The notes beneath the pieces were generated by a model. The model ran no database searches, was not told the DNA's origin, and saw only the letters and a list, made by a program, of their open reading frames with translations. Source: Nitrosospira briensis C-128 (GTDB lineage: Bacteria > Pseudomonadota > Gammaproteobacteria > Burkholderiales > Nitrosomonadaceae). From it: a stretch of 64,000 nucleotides of DNA. This document shows positions 38,289 to 46,943 of this stretch, in pieces. The stretch is from contig NZ_CP012371.1 in assembly GCF_000619905.2 (NCBI RefSeq), forward strand, positions 310,001 through 374,000. Reading direction: 5' to 3'. The stretch's first letter is position 1, and every line of letters starts with the position of its first letter. The translations under genes were made by a program, and so were the position numbers.

Positions 38289-38390
38289 TTCAAATGCAGG
38301 CTGTTACACCTAAGAGAGGGTGTGCAAAAGCTGGGATTGACTTGCCGTTATATTCATTAGCCTGGCGCACTGATAAGCTTGTCATGGAGA

Positions 38391-39134
38391 TCATGCAGCT
38401 CCGCCGCTGGCGCTGATATTCTGCCCCGTAACCCAGCCCGCTTCTTCGCTGACCAGAAAGAGTACCAAGCGCGCAATGTCTTCCGGTTCACCGATGCGAC
38501 CCTGGAAGGACATTGCGGCCATCCGTTCGATCATTTCCTTATTTTTTCCCGAAATAAACATTTCGGTATTGACCGGCCCCGGTGAAACGATATTGGCCGT
38601 AACGCCCCGTTCTCCCATTTCCTTTGCAAAGACGCGCGTCAATTGCTCGACAGCGCCCTTGCTTGCCGCATATGCACCGTAGTTCGGCAGCATAAGCCGG
38701 GTAACAGTGCTGGATAGGCTGACCACGCGCCCGCCATCCTCGATTCGCCTAGCAGCCTCCCGCAGGGCATAAAAAACGCCTTTTATGTTAATGTTCAGGA
38801 CACGGTCAAACTCTTCATCGCTGATGTCGGCAATTTGCCTGGATAGAAGCACACCCGCATTATTGACGAGAATGTCAAGGCGTTTGAAGCGTTCGATTGT
38901 GGTATCAAACAACATTCGAACCTGAGCCGGATCGCTGACATCCGCTTTGACCGCCAGCGATTCGCCGCCTGCTTGCGCTATCGCGACGCATACCGCTTCG
39001 GCGGCACTCGGGTTCGCGGCAAAATTAACCACGACCTTTGCGCCCGCACCAGCCAGCGTGCGGGCAATTTCCGCGCCGATGCCCCGCGACGAGCCGGTAA
39101 TAATGGCAACTTTATCCTGAAGCGGTTTTTTCAC
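38391..39134 (-). CDS. SDR family oxidoreductase (FabG-like)
   Basis: Short-chain dehydrogenase of about 247 aa. The NAD(P) site TGSSRGIG is at residues 13-20, NNAG near 88, and the catalytic tyrosine/lysine in YGAYAASKG near 155. Closest in appearance to 3-oxoacyl-ACP reductase-like SDRs, so it reduces or oxidises an alcohol/ketone pair of unknown identity. GTG starts are possible at 39,134 and 39,176; the shorter is preferred because it matches the family N-terminus, but neither has a good ribosome binding site. Confidence 0.88.
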   Translation of the reverse strand: MKKPLQDKVAIITGSSRGIGAEIARTLAGAGAKVVVNFAANPSAAEAVCVAIAQAGGESLAVKADVSDPAQVRMLFDTTIERFKRLDILVNNAGVLLSRQIADISDEEFDRVLNINIKGVFYALREAARRIEDGGRVVSLSSTVTRLMLPNYGAYAASKGAVEQLTRVFAKEMGERGVTANIVSPGPVNTEMFISGKNKEMIERMAAMSFQGRIGEPEDIARLVLFLVSEEAGWVTGQNISASGGAA

Positions 39135-39236
39135 TACTGTGTTTCCGGGTGAATGCCAAATACGGCGATGTTCCACGCGTGGTGCTTGTTTTCGCTGCCT
39201 CTGCTATCTGTTGTCGCTTGTAACGGCGTCATCAAG

Positions 39237-39647
39237 TTAACGACTAATTCCGTCAGGCTGGACTTGGCCTTCGGCAAAGCTCAATTCTATTCCGTTCCCT
39301 GCCGGATCCTTGAAAAATAGCTGGGCGATGCCAAGAGAAGGTACCTTGCCTCCCCGGAATTCGACATTGTGCTGTTTCAGGCACGCCTCCATTTCCGGGC
39401 GATCGGTACAGGTAAACGCCACGTGATCAAAAGTGGTGGCGATATGCGTAAGGCGCACTTCATCCGGGCGTGCCTGGCTCAAGTGGAGGACACATTGATC
39501 GCCTGCGTAAAGCCAATACCCAAAGCTCTCAAAAGGTGGACGCTGGCCTTGCGTGAGTCCCACTATTTCGCAATAGAAATCCTTGAGCTCGTCTATCAGC
39601 TCGCGCGGACCGCGCAAATTATAATGATTGAATCCAATCGTGCTCAT
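39237..39647 (-). CDS. VOC family protein (glyoxalase/bleomycin-resistance type)
   Basis: 136 aa protein with the paired beta-alpha-beta-beta-beta modules of the VOC fold: GFNHYNLRGPRELIDELKDF, DHVAFTCTDRPEMEACLKQH and QLFFKDPAGNGIELSFAEG, the last containing the usual metal-ligand glutamate. AGGAG precedes the ATG. The upstream SDR gene is in the same direction about 100 nt away. Function is not predictable beyond a metal-dependent enzyme or binding protein. Confidence 0.88.
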   Translation of the reverse strand: MSTIGFNHYNLRGPRELIDELKDFYCEIVGLTQGQRPPFESFGYWLYAGDQCVLHLSQARPDEVRLTHIATTFDHVAFTCTDRPEMEACLKQHNVEFRGGKVPSLGIAQLFFKDPAGNGIELSFAEGQVQPDGISR

Positions 39648-39687
39648 GTCGCTCCTGACAGTTACCGGTTTACCTGGAAGGATTCCG

Positions 39688-40341
39688 TTATTCCGTCGCT
39701 CCGCTGGTTTTCAACAATTCAGCGACTTTCTGATGATCTTTGCTCAAAGCCCAGTCCAATGCCGTTTTTCCCGACTCGTTCCTGATATTGGGATCGGCGC
39801 CGTTTTCCAGGAGCACCTTTGCGGTATCCACATGATTGCCTCTGGCCGCCATCATTAATGGGGTTGATCCGTTGTCGGATATCGAATTAGCTTTCGCGCC
39901 GCCTTCCAATAATAATTGGACGATTTTCGCGTGACCAGCGATTGCGGCATAAAGCAGCGGATTCCACCCCTTATGGTTGATTTCCGCACCCTTGACATAT
40001 AGTTTCTCGACGACATTCCCAAGCCCGTTATAGCTGGCGAGCATAATGGCGGTTTCGCCATATTTATTGCGCAAGTTGAGCTTTGCGCCAGCCTTTATCA
40101 GCAGATCAACGAGTTCGGCATTTTTGTTGCGTACCGCAACCATCAAAAGCGTGTTTCCCTGCGCATCGGGCGTGTTAGGGTCGGCACCCTTGGCAAGCAA
40201 CTTCGCCATGTCTGTGGTGTTGTTGTCTTCAGCCGCCCAACGTAGATCCTCATAGGCGCCCGCCTTGGCAACCGGCTGCTGCCACAAGCTGACTGCAAGC
40301 ATCAGACCAGCAGCGAAAAAAAAATTTCCTGGTAAGCTCAT
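39688..40341 (-). CDS. Exported ankyrin-repeat protein
   Basis: Signal peptide at residues 1-28 (LPGNFFFAAGLMLAVSLW ending KAGA), then about five ankyrin repeats of 33 residues, e.g. DAQGNTLLMVAVRNKNAELV and NGSTPLMMAARGNHVDTAKV. It should act in the periplasm as a protein-binding scaffold. The gene starts 3 nt after the tatD stop codon, so it is co-transcribed with tatD. An ankyrin gene directly after tatD is a recurrent arrangement in this bacterial group. Confidence 0.88.
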   Translation of the reverse strand: MSLPGNFFFAAGLMLAVSLWQQPVAKAGAYEDLRWAAEDNNTTDMAKLLAKGADPNTPDAQGNTLLMVAVRNKNAELVDLLIKAGAKLNLRNKYGETAIMLASYNGLGNVVEKLYVKGAEINHKGWNPLLYAAIAGHAKIVQLLLEGGAKANSISDNGSTPLMMAARGNHVDTAKVLLENGADPNIRNESGKTALDWALSKDHQKVAELLKTSGATE

Positions 40342-40344
40342 CTT

Positions 40345-41109
40345 TCAGGCCGCCTTGAATAAGTTGAAAAAATTTTCGGTCGTAGCTGTGCCCACTTCGT
40401 CGATGCTGATACCGCGCAATGCGGCTATTTCCCCCGCCACATGCCGCACAAAGGCAGGCTGATTCATTTTGCCGCGATGCGGCACCGGCGCAAGATATGG
40501 CGAATCTGTTTCTATGAGCATTCTCTCCAGTTTGATTCTCTTCGCCACATCCTTTAAAGCAACGGCATTCTTGAAAGTGACAATCCCGGAAAAAGAAATA
40601 TAAAAATTCATTTCCATCGCCTGCTGGGCCACTTCCCAGCTTTCCGTGAAGCAATGCATCACCCCGCCGACACTATCCGCGCCCTCCTCCGCCATGATAC
40701 GCAACGTATCGGCAGCAGCCTCGCGCGTGTGAATGATGAGCGGTTTACCGCACTGCCTGGCAGCACGGATATGCTGGCGGAAGCGTTCCCGCTGCCATTC
40801 CAGATCGCCCTTCAGGCGAAAGTAATCCAGCCCCGTCTCGCCGATGGCGACGATGCGGGGATGTTCGGCCAGGGATGCCAGTTGCGCTGCTTGTGGCTCG
40901 GCCAGATTTTCATAATCAGGATGAACACCCACTGAAGCAAACAGGTTCGGATGGGCTTCCGCCAACGCAAGCACTCGAGGAAAGTCTTCCAGGTTAACGC
41001 TTACGCAGAGCGCATGGCTAACATCGTTCGCCCGCATTTTCTCCAGCAACTCGTTGAGGTTGCTCGACAGATCAGGAAAATCCAGGTGGCAATGAGAATC
41101 AACAAACAT
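40345..41109 (-). CDS. tatD: TatD family metal-dependent DNase
   Basis: Amidohydrolase-fold hydrolase of 254 aa. Metal ligands are visible in FVDSHCHLDF at the N-terminus, GETGLDYFR near residue 90, PLIIHTREA, MHCFTES and the closing LIETDSPYLAPVPHRGK. TatD proteins act as 3'-5' exonucleases in DNA repair or fragmentation. The frame opens 25 codons upstream, but the family start is the ATG at 41,109. Downstream of holB, upstream of the ankyrin gene. Confidence 0.94.
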   Translation of the reverse strand: MFVDSHCHLDFPDLSSNLNELLEKMRANDVSHALCVSVNLEDFPRVLALAEAHPNLFASVGVHPDYENLAEPQAAQLASLAEHPRIVAIGETGLDYFRLKGDLEWQRERFRQHIRAARQCGKPLIIHTREAAADTLRIMAEEGADSVGGVMHCFTESWEVAQQAMEMNFYISFSGIVTFKNAVALKDVAKRIKLERMLIETDSPYLAPVPHRGKMNQPAFVRHVAGEIAALRGISIDEVGTATTENFFNLFKAA

Positions 41110-41276
41110 GACTATGGAACCTCTGAACAAGTACTTCCCGTGGACTATCGGCGGTAGCTGGCCGCAAACCCGGGGTGATTGCAAGCGTACGACGAAAGGG
41201 ATAGCTTAGTCTAGGATGCCGAGGAGTGCAACGCACTGGGCGTGGATATTGCCCCAGTCCAAGTCAAGTAGGCTGC

Positions 41277-42410
41277 TTATGCTTCCACTTGAGATGATGG
41301 TGATGCCGCTGATAGCGCAATGACATAGGAAAACAGCAACTCTTCCAGGAATAATCGAGTATTGAGGGGATGGTTTGCCAGCAGTTGCGCGTCGGCCAGG
41401 GTCCGCGAGTACGTTGCCAGTGAACGCGGCTCGATCCCTGGCGCCAGCAATTTTATGGCGGCCAGCCTATCCAGATGATAGCGAACCTTGCCGGTTGTGC
41501 GAAAACTCATCAAGTCGTAGCACCATTTCTGCATCCAGTTGACCACCGTGGGCAAGTCTGATTTTTGCAACTCTTCTGCCAGCGCAATCGGGCTGATATC
41601 CGTGGGCATACTGATCTGTCCGATAAAGTTGCTATGCCGCTTCAGATAATCGTCATCGTTGAATTCCAGTGCCAACAAAGGCGCATATCCAGCGGAAGCC
41701 AGACATGCTTCCGGATCTTTGATCCCCTGCTGTTGAAGCCAGGCAATGGCGGTTGCCGGATCAGGCACGGGCATTGCAACTTGCAGGCACCGGCTGCGTA
41801 TGGTCGGCAGCAAATACTGCGCATGATGGGTAACGAGGATGAAAAGTGTTTGGGGCGGCGGTTCTTCCAGGTTCTTCAGTAGCGCATTGGCAGCGGCTGC
41901 ATTCATGGTTTCCGCCGGATGGAGCAAGATGATCTTGTAACCGTTCTGATGGCTGGATATATTGATGAAATCGGCCAGATCCCGTATTTGCGTGACACTG
42001 ATCTGTTTGCTTGGTTTTTTCCTGGATTTCGCGCCGCTGGCCTCTGTCGTGGCGCCCGAGGCGGACCCAGGCGTGGAGCCCGGTCCGATATCGCTTCCAT
42101 CGTCCCCGTTATCATCGGGCGATCCTGCCATCGGGGATGGCGCCGATATGGCTTCCGGCTCGATCAGGCGATAATCCGGATGACTGCCTTGTTCAAACCA
42201 GCGGCAACTTGCACAGGTTTGACATGCCTCGCCTTCAGCAGATGGATGCTCGCAAAGTCTGGATTTGGCCAGGTAACGGCCGAATGCAAGTTTGCCCAAG
42301 CCCTTTCTGCCCCTCAGCAGCAAGGCATGGGCTGATGCCCTCCTGCTTCCTTGAACATCCTGGGCCAATCTCCGCCAGGCTTCTTTTTGCCATGAATAGA
42401 TATTATTCAT
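41277..42410 (-). CDS. holB: DNA polymerase III subunit delta'
   Basis: Clamp-loader subunit of 377 aa. Typical blocks are AHALLLRGRKGLGKLAFGRY (a degenerate P-loop), the zinc-binding set C-E-A-C-Q-T-C-A-S-C-R-W near residue 59, and ALLKNLEEPPPQTLFILVTH with the SRC motif shortly after (RSRCLQV). An acidic, low-complexity Ser/Gly/Asp-rich stretch of about 45 residues is inserted after the zinc finger (PDDNGDDGSDIGPGSTPG). The stop of tmk overlaps its ATG by one base (TAATG), so the two are coupled. Confidence 0.95.
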   Translation of the reverse strand: MNNIYSWQKEAWRRLAQDVQGSRRASAHALLLRGRKGLGKLAFGRYLAKSRLCEHPSAEGEACQTCASCRWFEQGSHPDYRLIEPEAISAPSPMAGSPDDNGDDGSDIGPGSTPGSASGATTEASGAKSRKKPSKQISVTQIRDLADFINISSHQNGYKIILLHPAETMNAAAANALLKNLEEPPPQTLFILVTHHAQYLLPTIRSRCLQVAMPVPDPATAIAWLQQQGIKDPEACLASAGYAPLLALEFNDDDYLKRHSNFIGQISMPTDISPIALAEELQKSDLPTVVNWMQKWCYDLMSFRTTGKVRYHLDRLAAIKLLAPGIEPRSLATYSRTLADAQLLANHPLNTRLFLEELLFSYVIALSAASPSSQVEA

Positions 42411-43042
42411 TAACAGAAGGATAGAATGATTTTTTCAACTGATTTCTTAACTTCCTCAAGAGGCTGGTTTGCATCTATCACAGAAATACGTCGCGGAAAC
42501 CGGCGGGCCCTCTCCAGGTATGCATTTCGCACTCGCCGGAAAAACTCATCCTGTTCCGCTTCGAACCGATCGGCCGGCTTGATGGCATCTATTCGTTGCC
42601 TGCCTAATTCGACTGTTACGTCGAAATAAAGCGTGAGATCAGGTTGAAATTCCCCTTGCACCCAATGCTCGAGCTTATCGAGTTTCTCCGTTGGCAGACC
42701 CCTGCCACCGCCCTGATAGGCGAAGCTGGCATCGGTGAACCGGTCTGAAATCACCCAATCGCCGCGATCCAGGGCTGGGAAGATAACCTTGTCCAGGTGC
42801 TCCCGCCGTGCTGCGAACATTAGCAGAGCTTCGGTTTCCGCATGCATGGCCTGGTCGCTGGCAAGCAGAAGCTCGCGCAACCCTTCGCCCAAACGAGTGC
42901 CACCCGGCTCGCGTGTCACGATTACGCTTTTCCCCCTGCTACGCAAAAGGCTCGCAAGCCAGCCTAGGTGGGTACTCTTGCCTGCACCGTCTATGCCTTC
43001 CAGGGTAATGAATTTACTCTTGGATAATTTGGAAACTGTCAT
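42410..43042 (-). CDS. tmk: Thymidylate kinase
   Basis: Phosphorylates dTMP to dTDP in the cytosol. The P-loop GIDGAGKST is at residues 16-24, followed by the DR(Y/F) block [18 protein letters not shown] near 95 and the LID arginines in the [12 protein letters not shown] region. Full length at 210 aa. First gene of the tmk-holB-tatD-ankyrin run on the minus strand; no pilZ gene is present between holB and tatD, where some relatives have one. Confidence 0.96.
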   Translation of the reverse strand: MTVSKLSKSKFITLEGIDGAGKSTHLGWLASLLRSRGKSVIVTREPGGTRLGEGLRELLLASDQAMHAETEALLMFAARREHLDKVIFPALDRGDWVISDRFTDASFAYQGGGRGLPTEKLDKLEHWVQGEFQPDLTLYFDVTVELGRQRIDAIKPADRFEAEQDEFFRRVRNAYLERARRFPRRISVIDANQPLEEVKKSVEKIILSFC

Positions 43043-43289
43043 TCTCGGGATTGCTGGTCAGGCGGATGGCCGGTGTATTAGAAGACTACTTTCCATTTTT
43101 TTTCCCGTATTGTTCCTCTCCGCGCAGTTTAACTTATACTCGCAAACAGCAGTAGCCTTGTCTGATATCCTGATTTTACCGAGCTCAAAGCCGACCCCTA
43201 AGCTAAACGATAAGCACCAGAAATTGGAGTCGAGCGTTAAACAGGTATACCATCATATTCGACGAAACAACATACTCAGGAGCTCATCC

Positions 43290-44030
43290 ATGACATCGCA
43301 TATGAGGCGCTTATGGACGCGATACGCGGCCATGATTGCTCTGGCGTTGGGACTATCCTTACCGAATGCTTTCGCAGAACAGGCAGAGCAGGAGCTGTCG
43401 GCAAATGATGTGTCCGAAGACGCTTCGCGTCCTATCGGAGAACCGCTCACCGATTTCGAGAAACTGGAGCTGTACCACCGGCGCTACAGCAATGCTGCCA
43501 ATGGTATGGCCCAGTTGCTCAAGCAGTTGAATCAAAAAATCCAGGAGGTCTCGCTGGCAGTAAAAACTGTCGAAGCAAAAGATAATTCCCATAACCGGCG
43601 CCTGCTGGAAACAAAACTACGGCAATTGGAAAGCACGCGGAGCTCCTACAGCATTCAATATTCGCAGTTGCACTCCCAGATGCAGAATGAGTATCGCAGC
43701 TATATGGCCATAAGTGCCAATCTCAAAGCCAGGCATGATACCGCCGATATTTCGAAGAATCCGCTGGATACAGCCGAAGGCCGTAAAGATGCAAAGACGC
43801 AGCCTGCAAAGGTAAGGACCTCGAAGGTGAAAGACCAGAAGGGAACAAAGGTAAAAACCAGAGAATCCGGGATGCAATATCTGGAGGCCGACGATAATAC
43901 GGCTAAAGATCCCCGAATCATGGATATGGATACCACTGAGCTCAGGGAAAGGCGTGACGGGAGCGGTCGTTCGAATCCGGGCTTGACTCCAAGCCCAGCA
44001 TCGGGCCCAGCCTTGAACGCTGTGCACTAA
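43290..44030 (+). CDS. Exported coiled-coil protein, 246 aa
   Basis: The first 28 residues are a signal peptide (MRRLWTRYAAMIALALGLSL ending AFA), after which come about 100 residues of heptad-like helix (ELYHRRYSNAANGMAQLLKQ, KTVEAKDNSHNRRLLETKLR) and then a basic, Lys/Thr-rich linker that is probably disordered. It should be periplasmic. AGGAG lies 8 nt before the ATG at 43,290. The frame is open for another 185 codons upstream, but that part is antisense to tmk and is not coding. Family not recognised. Confidence 0.75.
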   Translation: MTSHMRRLWTRYAAMIALALGLSLPNAFAEQAEQELSANDVSEDASRPIGEPLTDFEKLELYHRRYSNAANGMAQLLKQLNQKIQEVSLAVKTVEAKDNSHNRRLLETKLRQLESTRSSYSIQYSQLHSQMQNEYRSYMAISANLKARHDTADISKNPLDTAEGRKDAKTQPAKVRTSKVKDQKGTKVKTRESGMQYLEADDNTAKDPRIMDMDTTELRERRDGSGRSNPGLTPSPASGPALNAVH

Positions 44031-44242
44031 GAGACATCTTGCGCAACCCCTTGTAGAAACTCACACCTGATCCCACGAAAGCAGGGTAGGAAAATAAGGG
44101 GAGAATTGCCCGTTATTCGAGAGGTCTGGGAGGTAAAAGGTTGCAGGCTGCAACCGAGTCTCAAAGTGAGTCAAAGTATAGAGCTACAATAAACGTAGCG
44201 CATTGCTACGCGTGAGCATACCCTCGATCCCCGCCTCCCCGG

Positions 44243-44980
44243 CTATTTGCGAATACCCCATACCTGGGCTAGACGCGCATCGCGACCACAGCTGCTGCGG
44301 TAATAGGAATAGCGGAGGGGATTTTTGATGTAATAATCCTGATGGTATTCCTCCGCTGGGTAAAACTTCGTGGCGGGTAAAATCTCGGTCACGATAGACT
44401 GTGTAAAACGACCTGAGGCTTCGAGCTCGGCTTTGGATGCCTCGGCCTGCCGCTTTTGATCGGCATCATAATAAAAGATTGCACTGCGATATTGTGAGCC
44501 TTCATCACAGAATTGACCGTTGGAAGTGAGGGGATCGATCGTCGGCCAGAATGCTGCCAGCAGCTTGGCGAAATTGGTCTTTTCCGGATCGAAGCGCACC
44601 TGCACTGCTTCAATGTGACCGGTTTTTCCTGAAGATACCTGTTTATAAGTTGGATTGGCCACCTTGCCGCCGATATAACCGGATGTGGTGGATATGACGC
44701 CGGGCATCTTGTCGAAATCCGCTTCCGTACACCAGAAGCAACCGCCAGCGAAAATGGCGATGTCCGTAACGGAAGACCCGGCGGACGAGTTGGCATGTTG
44801 ACTCGCTGAGGGACCGGCAGCCGAGGCATTGATGTGTGCGCCCGGCGGTTCGCATGCGGCTAGCATAACCAGAATCATGCCCATCATCACGGTATCGAAC
44901 ATCCGGCGGAAAAGATGGGCGTGAGGCATGGCGTAAAATATAAATGGCTTGAACATAGTCCGGGGCTGGGGGTTAATCAA
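44243..44980 (-). CDS. msrA: Peptide methionine-S-sulfoxide reductase, exported
   Basis: Repairs the S-epimer of methionine sulfoxide in proteins. The catalytic cysteine sits in AGGCFWCTEADFD, followed by GYIGGKVANPTYKQVSSGKT and the HAEAVQ-like block GHIEAVQVRFDP. The N-terminus has a hydrophobic stretch ending in the lipobox-like VMLAAC, so it is probably a lipoprotein acting in the periplasm. Start TTG at 44,980 overlaps the stop of msrB; internal ATG codons before MFDTVMMGM would give a more usual signal peptide, so the true start is uncertain. Confidence 0.92.
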   Translation of the reverse strand: MINPQPRTMFKPFIFYAMPHAHLFRRMFDTVMMGMILVMLAACEPPGAHINASAAGPSASQHANSSAGSSVTDIAIFAGGCFWCTEADFDKMPGVISTTSGYIGGKVANPTYKQVSSGKTGHIEAVQVRFDPEKTNFAKLLAAFWPTIDPLTSNGQFCDEGSQYRSAIFYYDADQKRQAEASKAELEASGRFTQSIVTEILPATKFYPAEEYHQDYYIKNPLRYSYYRSSCGRDARLAQVWGIRK

Positions 44981-45501
44981 CCTCTGAGGGCCGGCAGCTG
45001 TTCACCTTTCAGCACGAATCGGAGGGCCAGGCCATTGTTACACCAGCGCTCTCCCCTGGGAAGGGGGCCATCGTTAAATACATGACCTTGGTGACCTCCG
45101 CAGCGCGCGCAATGGTATTCCGTGCGCGGCAGAATCATCTTGAAATCGCGCCTTGTTTCCATATGTCCTGCGATGGGCTGGGTGAAACTGGGCCATCCCG
45201 TGCCGCTTTCAAATTTATTCGCGCTATCGAACATCGGCAGATAGCACGCGGCGCAAATAAAAGTGCCTTCCCGGTCTTCACGATTCAGTGCGCTACTGCC
45301 CGGAGGCTCCGTATCTTCTTCAAACAATACCTTATAAGCGGCGGGCGAAACCAGGCCTCGCCAATCTTCATGCGGTTTGTTCAGGGGTTTTACCGTTATC
45401 GCAGTTGGCGTATTTACCGCTGTTTTGCTGCTTGAGCATGCCGAAATCAACGGCAACCCCGCCAGCGTGGCGAGACTTTGCAGTACGGCGCGTCGATTCA
45501 T
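44977..45501 (-). CDS. msrB: Peptide methionine-R-sulfoxide reductase, exported
   Basis: Repairs the R-epimer of methionine sulfoxide. Four zinc cysteines are in CAACYLPMF and CARCGGHQGHVF; SGTGWPSFTQPI and the catalytic cysteine in GERWCNNGLALRFV complete the active site. The N-terminus NRRAVLQSLATLAGLPLISA then Cys has a twin-arginine-like start and a lipobox, so a membrane-anchored periplasmic enzyme is likely. It overlaps msrA by 4 bases; the two stereospecific enzymes thus form an envelope oxidative-repair pair. Confidence 0.94.
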   Translation of the reverse strand: MNRRAVLQSLATLAGLPLISACSSSKTAVNTPTAITVKPLNKPHEDWRGLVSPAAYKVLFEEDTEPPGSSALNREDREGTFICAACYLPMFDSANKFESGTGWPSFTQPIAGHMETRRDFKMILPRTEYHCARCGGHQGHVFNDGPLPRGERWCNNGLALRFVLKGEQLPALRG

Positions 45502-45613
45502 GGGATCCTCCTTCGGTTATTACAAACTTTGACCGTGTACGCGCGGTTATGGTTCTTCAGGGCCTGAACAAGCTCCCTCGATATTTTCCGAATGGAATGA
45601 TTGAGAAAATCCG

Positions 45614-46546
45614 TTATTTTTCGATGGCGGCGAGGATGGCATCCCTGCTGCTATATCGCGGGCACCATCCCGTGGCTTTCAGTTTTGCATTACTCAAGGT
45701 CGCATCCACCAAAGCCGACCGGATCCAGGATGGGTGTATGGGCGAACCGAGATATTGCCAGCGAATGAATGTTATCAGGTGCGCCAGCCATAATGGGACG
45801 AGTATGGGCTTCGCATCGATAATTTTATAGACCTCACTGAGCCGGATGTCGCCATCTGGAACAGCGTTAAAGGCGCCAGGCATTTCGGTGCGCACTGCCT
45901 GCCCAAAAGCTTCAGCCACATCCTCTTCATGCACAAATTGCGCGCGTGGATCCCGGCCTGGGAAATTTGCTGCATTCTCGCGAAACCCCGCCACAGTCAC
46001 GCGATTGCGCGGACCAATGATGTAGCTGAGGCGGAGCAAGGTCAACACGATCCCGGACGGTTCCACAATCTCTGTCAGTATCTTTTCCGCGATCGCCTTA
46101 TTGTTCCAGTAGTACATGGAGGAATCGCCTTTTCCGGTAGGAAATTCTTCCTTTACGTTATCTGTTCCTTGCACCAGGGTGGGGTCGTACGCCGAGATAC
46201 TGCTGGCATAGATAAACTTTTGAGCACGGCTTTCGATCGCCGCCTGAGCCAAATTCCGCGTGCCTCTCAAATTGATGTCATCGCGAACTGCCGCGGGCAT
46301 CCTGGATGTCCACTGCACAAGGAATGCAGTGTGTACAACGACCTCATGCCCGGCCATTACGCTCGCCAGTTCAGGTGAACGGATATCCATCTTGACGAGA
46401 TTGACTTTAGCCGACAGGGGCGTTGGCGGCAATGTATTGTTAATAAGACCGGTTATACGCTCGACCTCTGGCATAGCGGCCAGATGAGCAACGAGCACAT
46501 TTCCGAGATAACCGCCGGCTCCGGTGACAAAGACTTTCAAGCCCAT
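45614..46546 (-). CDS. NAD(P)-dependent epimerase/dehydratase family protein
   Basis: Extended SDR of 310 aa. The Rossmann motif GAGGYLGN is at residues about 8-15, DIRSPE near 53, VVHTAFLVQW near 70, and the catalytic Tyr-Lys pair is in the MYYWNNKAIAEKIL block near 145, where the motif is YWNNK. Such enzymes epimerise nucleotide sugars or reduce flavonoid-like substrates; the substrate cannot be read from sequence. The ATG lacks a clear Shine-Dalgarno. It follows no obvious operon partner. Confidence 0.85.
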   Translation of the reverse strand: MGLKVFVTGAGGYLGNVLVAHLAAMPEVERITGLINNTLPPTPLSAKVNLVKMDIRSPELASVMAGHEVVVHTAFLVQWTSRMPAAVRDDINLRGTRNLAQAAIESRAQKFIYASSISAYDPTLVQGTDNVKEEFPTGKGDSSMYYWNNKAIAEKILTEIVEPSGIVLTLLRLSYIIGPRNRVTVAGFRENAANFPGRDPRAQFVHEEDVAEAFGQAVRTEMPGAFNAVPDGDIRLSEVYKIIDAKPILVPLWLAHLITFIRWQYLGSPIHPSWIRSALVDATLSNAKLKATGWCPRYSSRDAILAAIEK

Positions 46547-46943
46547 GGAGGAGGCGTTCGGACAATAGTTCTGATGCCTGGAATAGGCTTTCGCACCTCG
46601 AGGGCCAGACGAAGGCTATATATCAATTTCCGCTTTCCAGCGAGAACTCCACGGAAGCCGCCGAAATTGCCTTTCGCAAAGTGATCGGATTGAAATTTCA
46701 CAAAACTTTTATAGTAAAACAATAATTTCATCACACGGGCTGTGTTAAATGAGAACCACGCCTCTCATCCCGGAAAAGGCTGCACCCAACGGTCATGGAT
46801 AATTTAACGCAATATCGATTCTACAGGTCGTAAGCTTTTATTTTCAAGAGAAAAAAGTAAGGGACAGAACGGGATAGAGAAGAATAGAGAGGGAACAAAC
46901 TAGCGTAGCATCGAGTTCTTATAATTATCTTAGGGGAAATATC
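46547..46943. other. Intergenic, promoter region of the PEP-CTERM protein gene
   Basis: 397 bp without a gene. The final 140 bp are A/G-rich and must hold the leader of the next gene. No hairpin or RpoN-type TGGCAC-N5-TTGCA box was found. Confidence 0.4.

Noticed and set aside
42735-43289. Upstream 185 codons of the long plus-strand frame ending at 44,030
   Set aside because: They lie antisense to tmk, and a ribosome binding site plus signal peptide place the true start at 43,290.
43970-43985. GTTCGAATCC, like the T-arm of a tRNA
   Set aside because: It lies inside a coding sequence and no acceptor or anticodon arm can be built around it.
44139-44155. GGTTGCA-GGC-TGCAACC hairpin after the coiled-coil protein gene
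   Set aside because: No T tract on either side, so a terminator is not supported; too short to call anything else.
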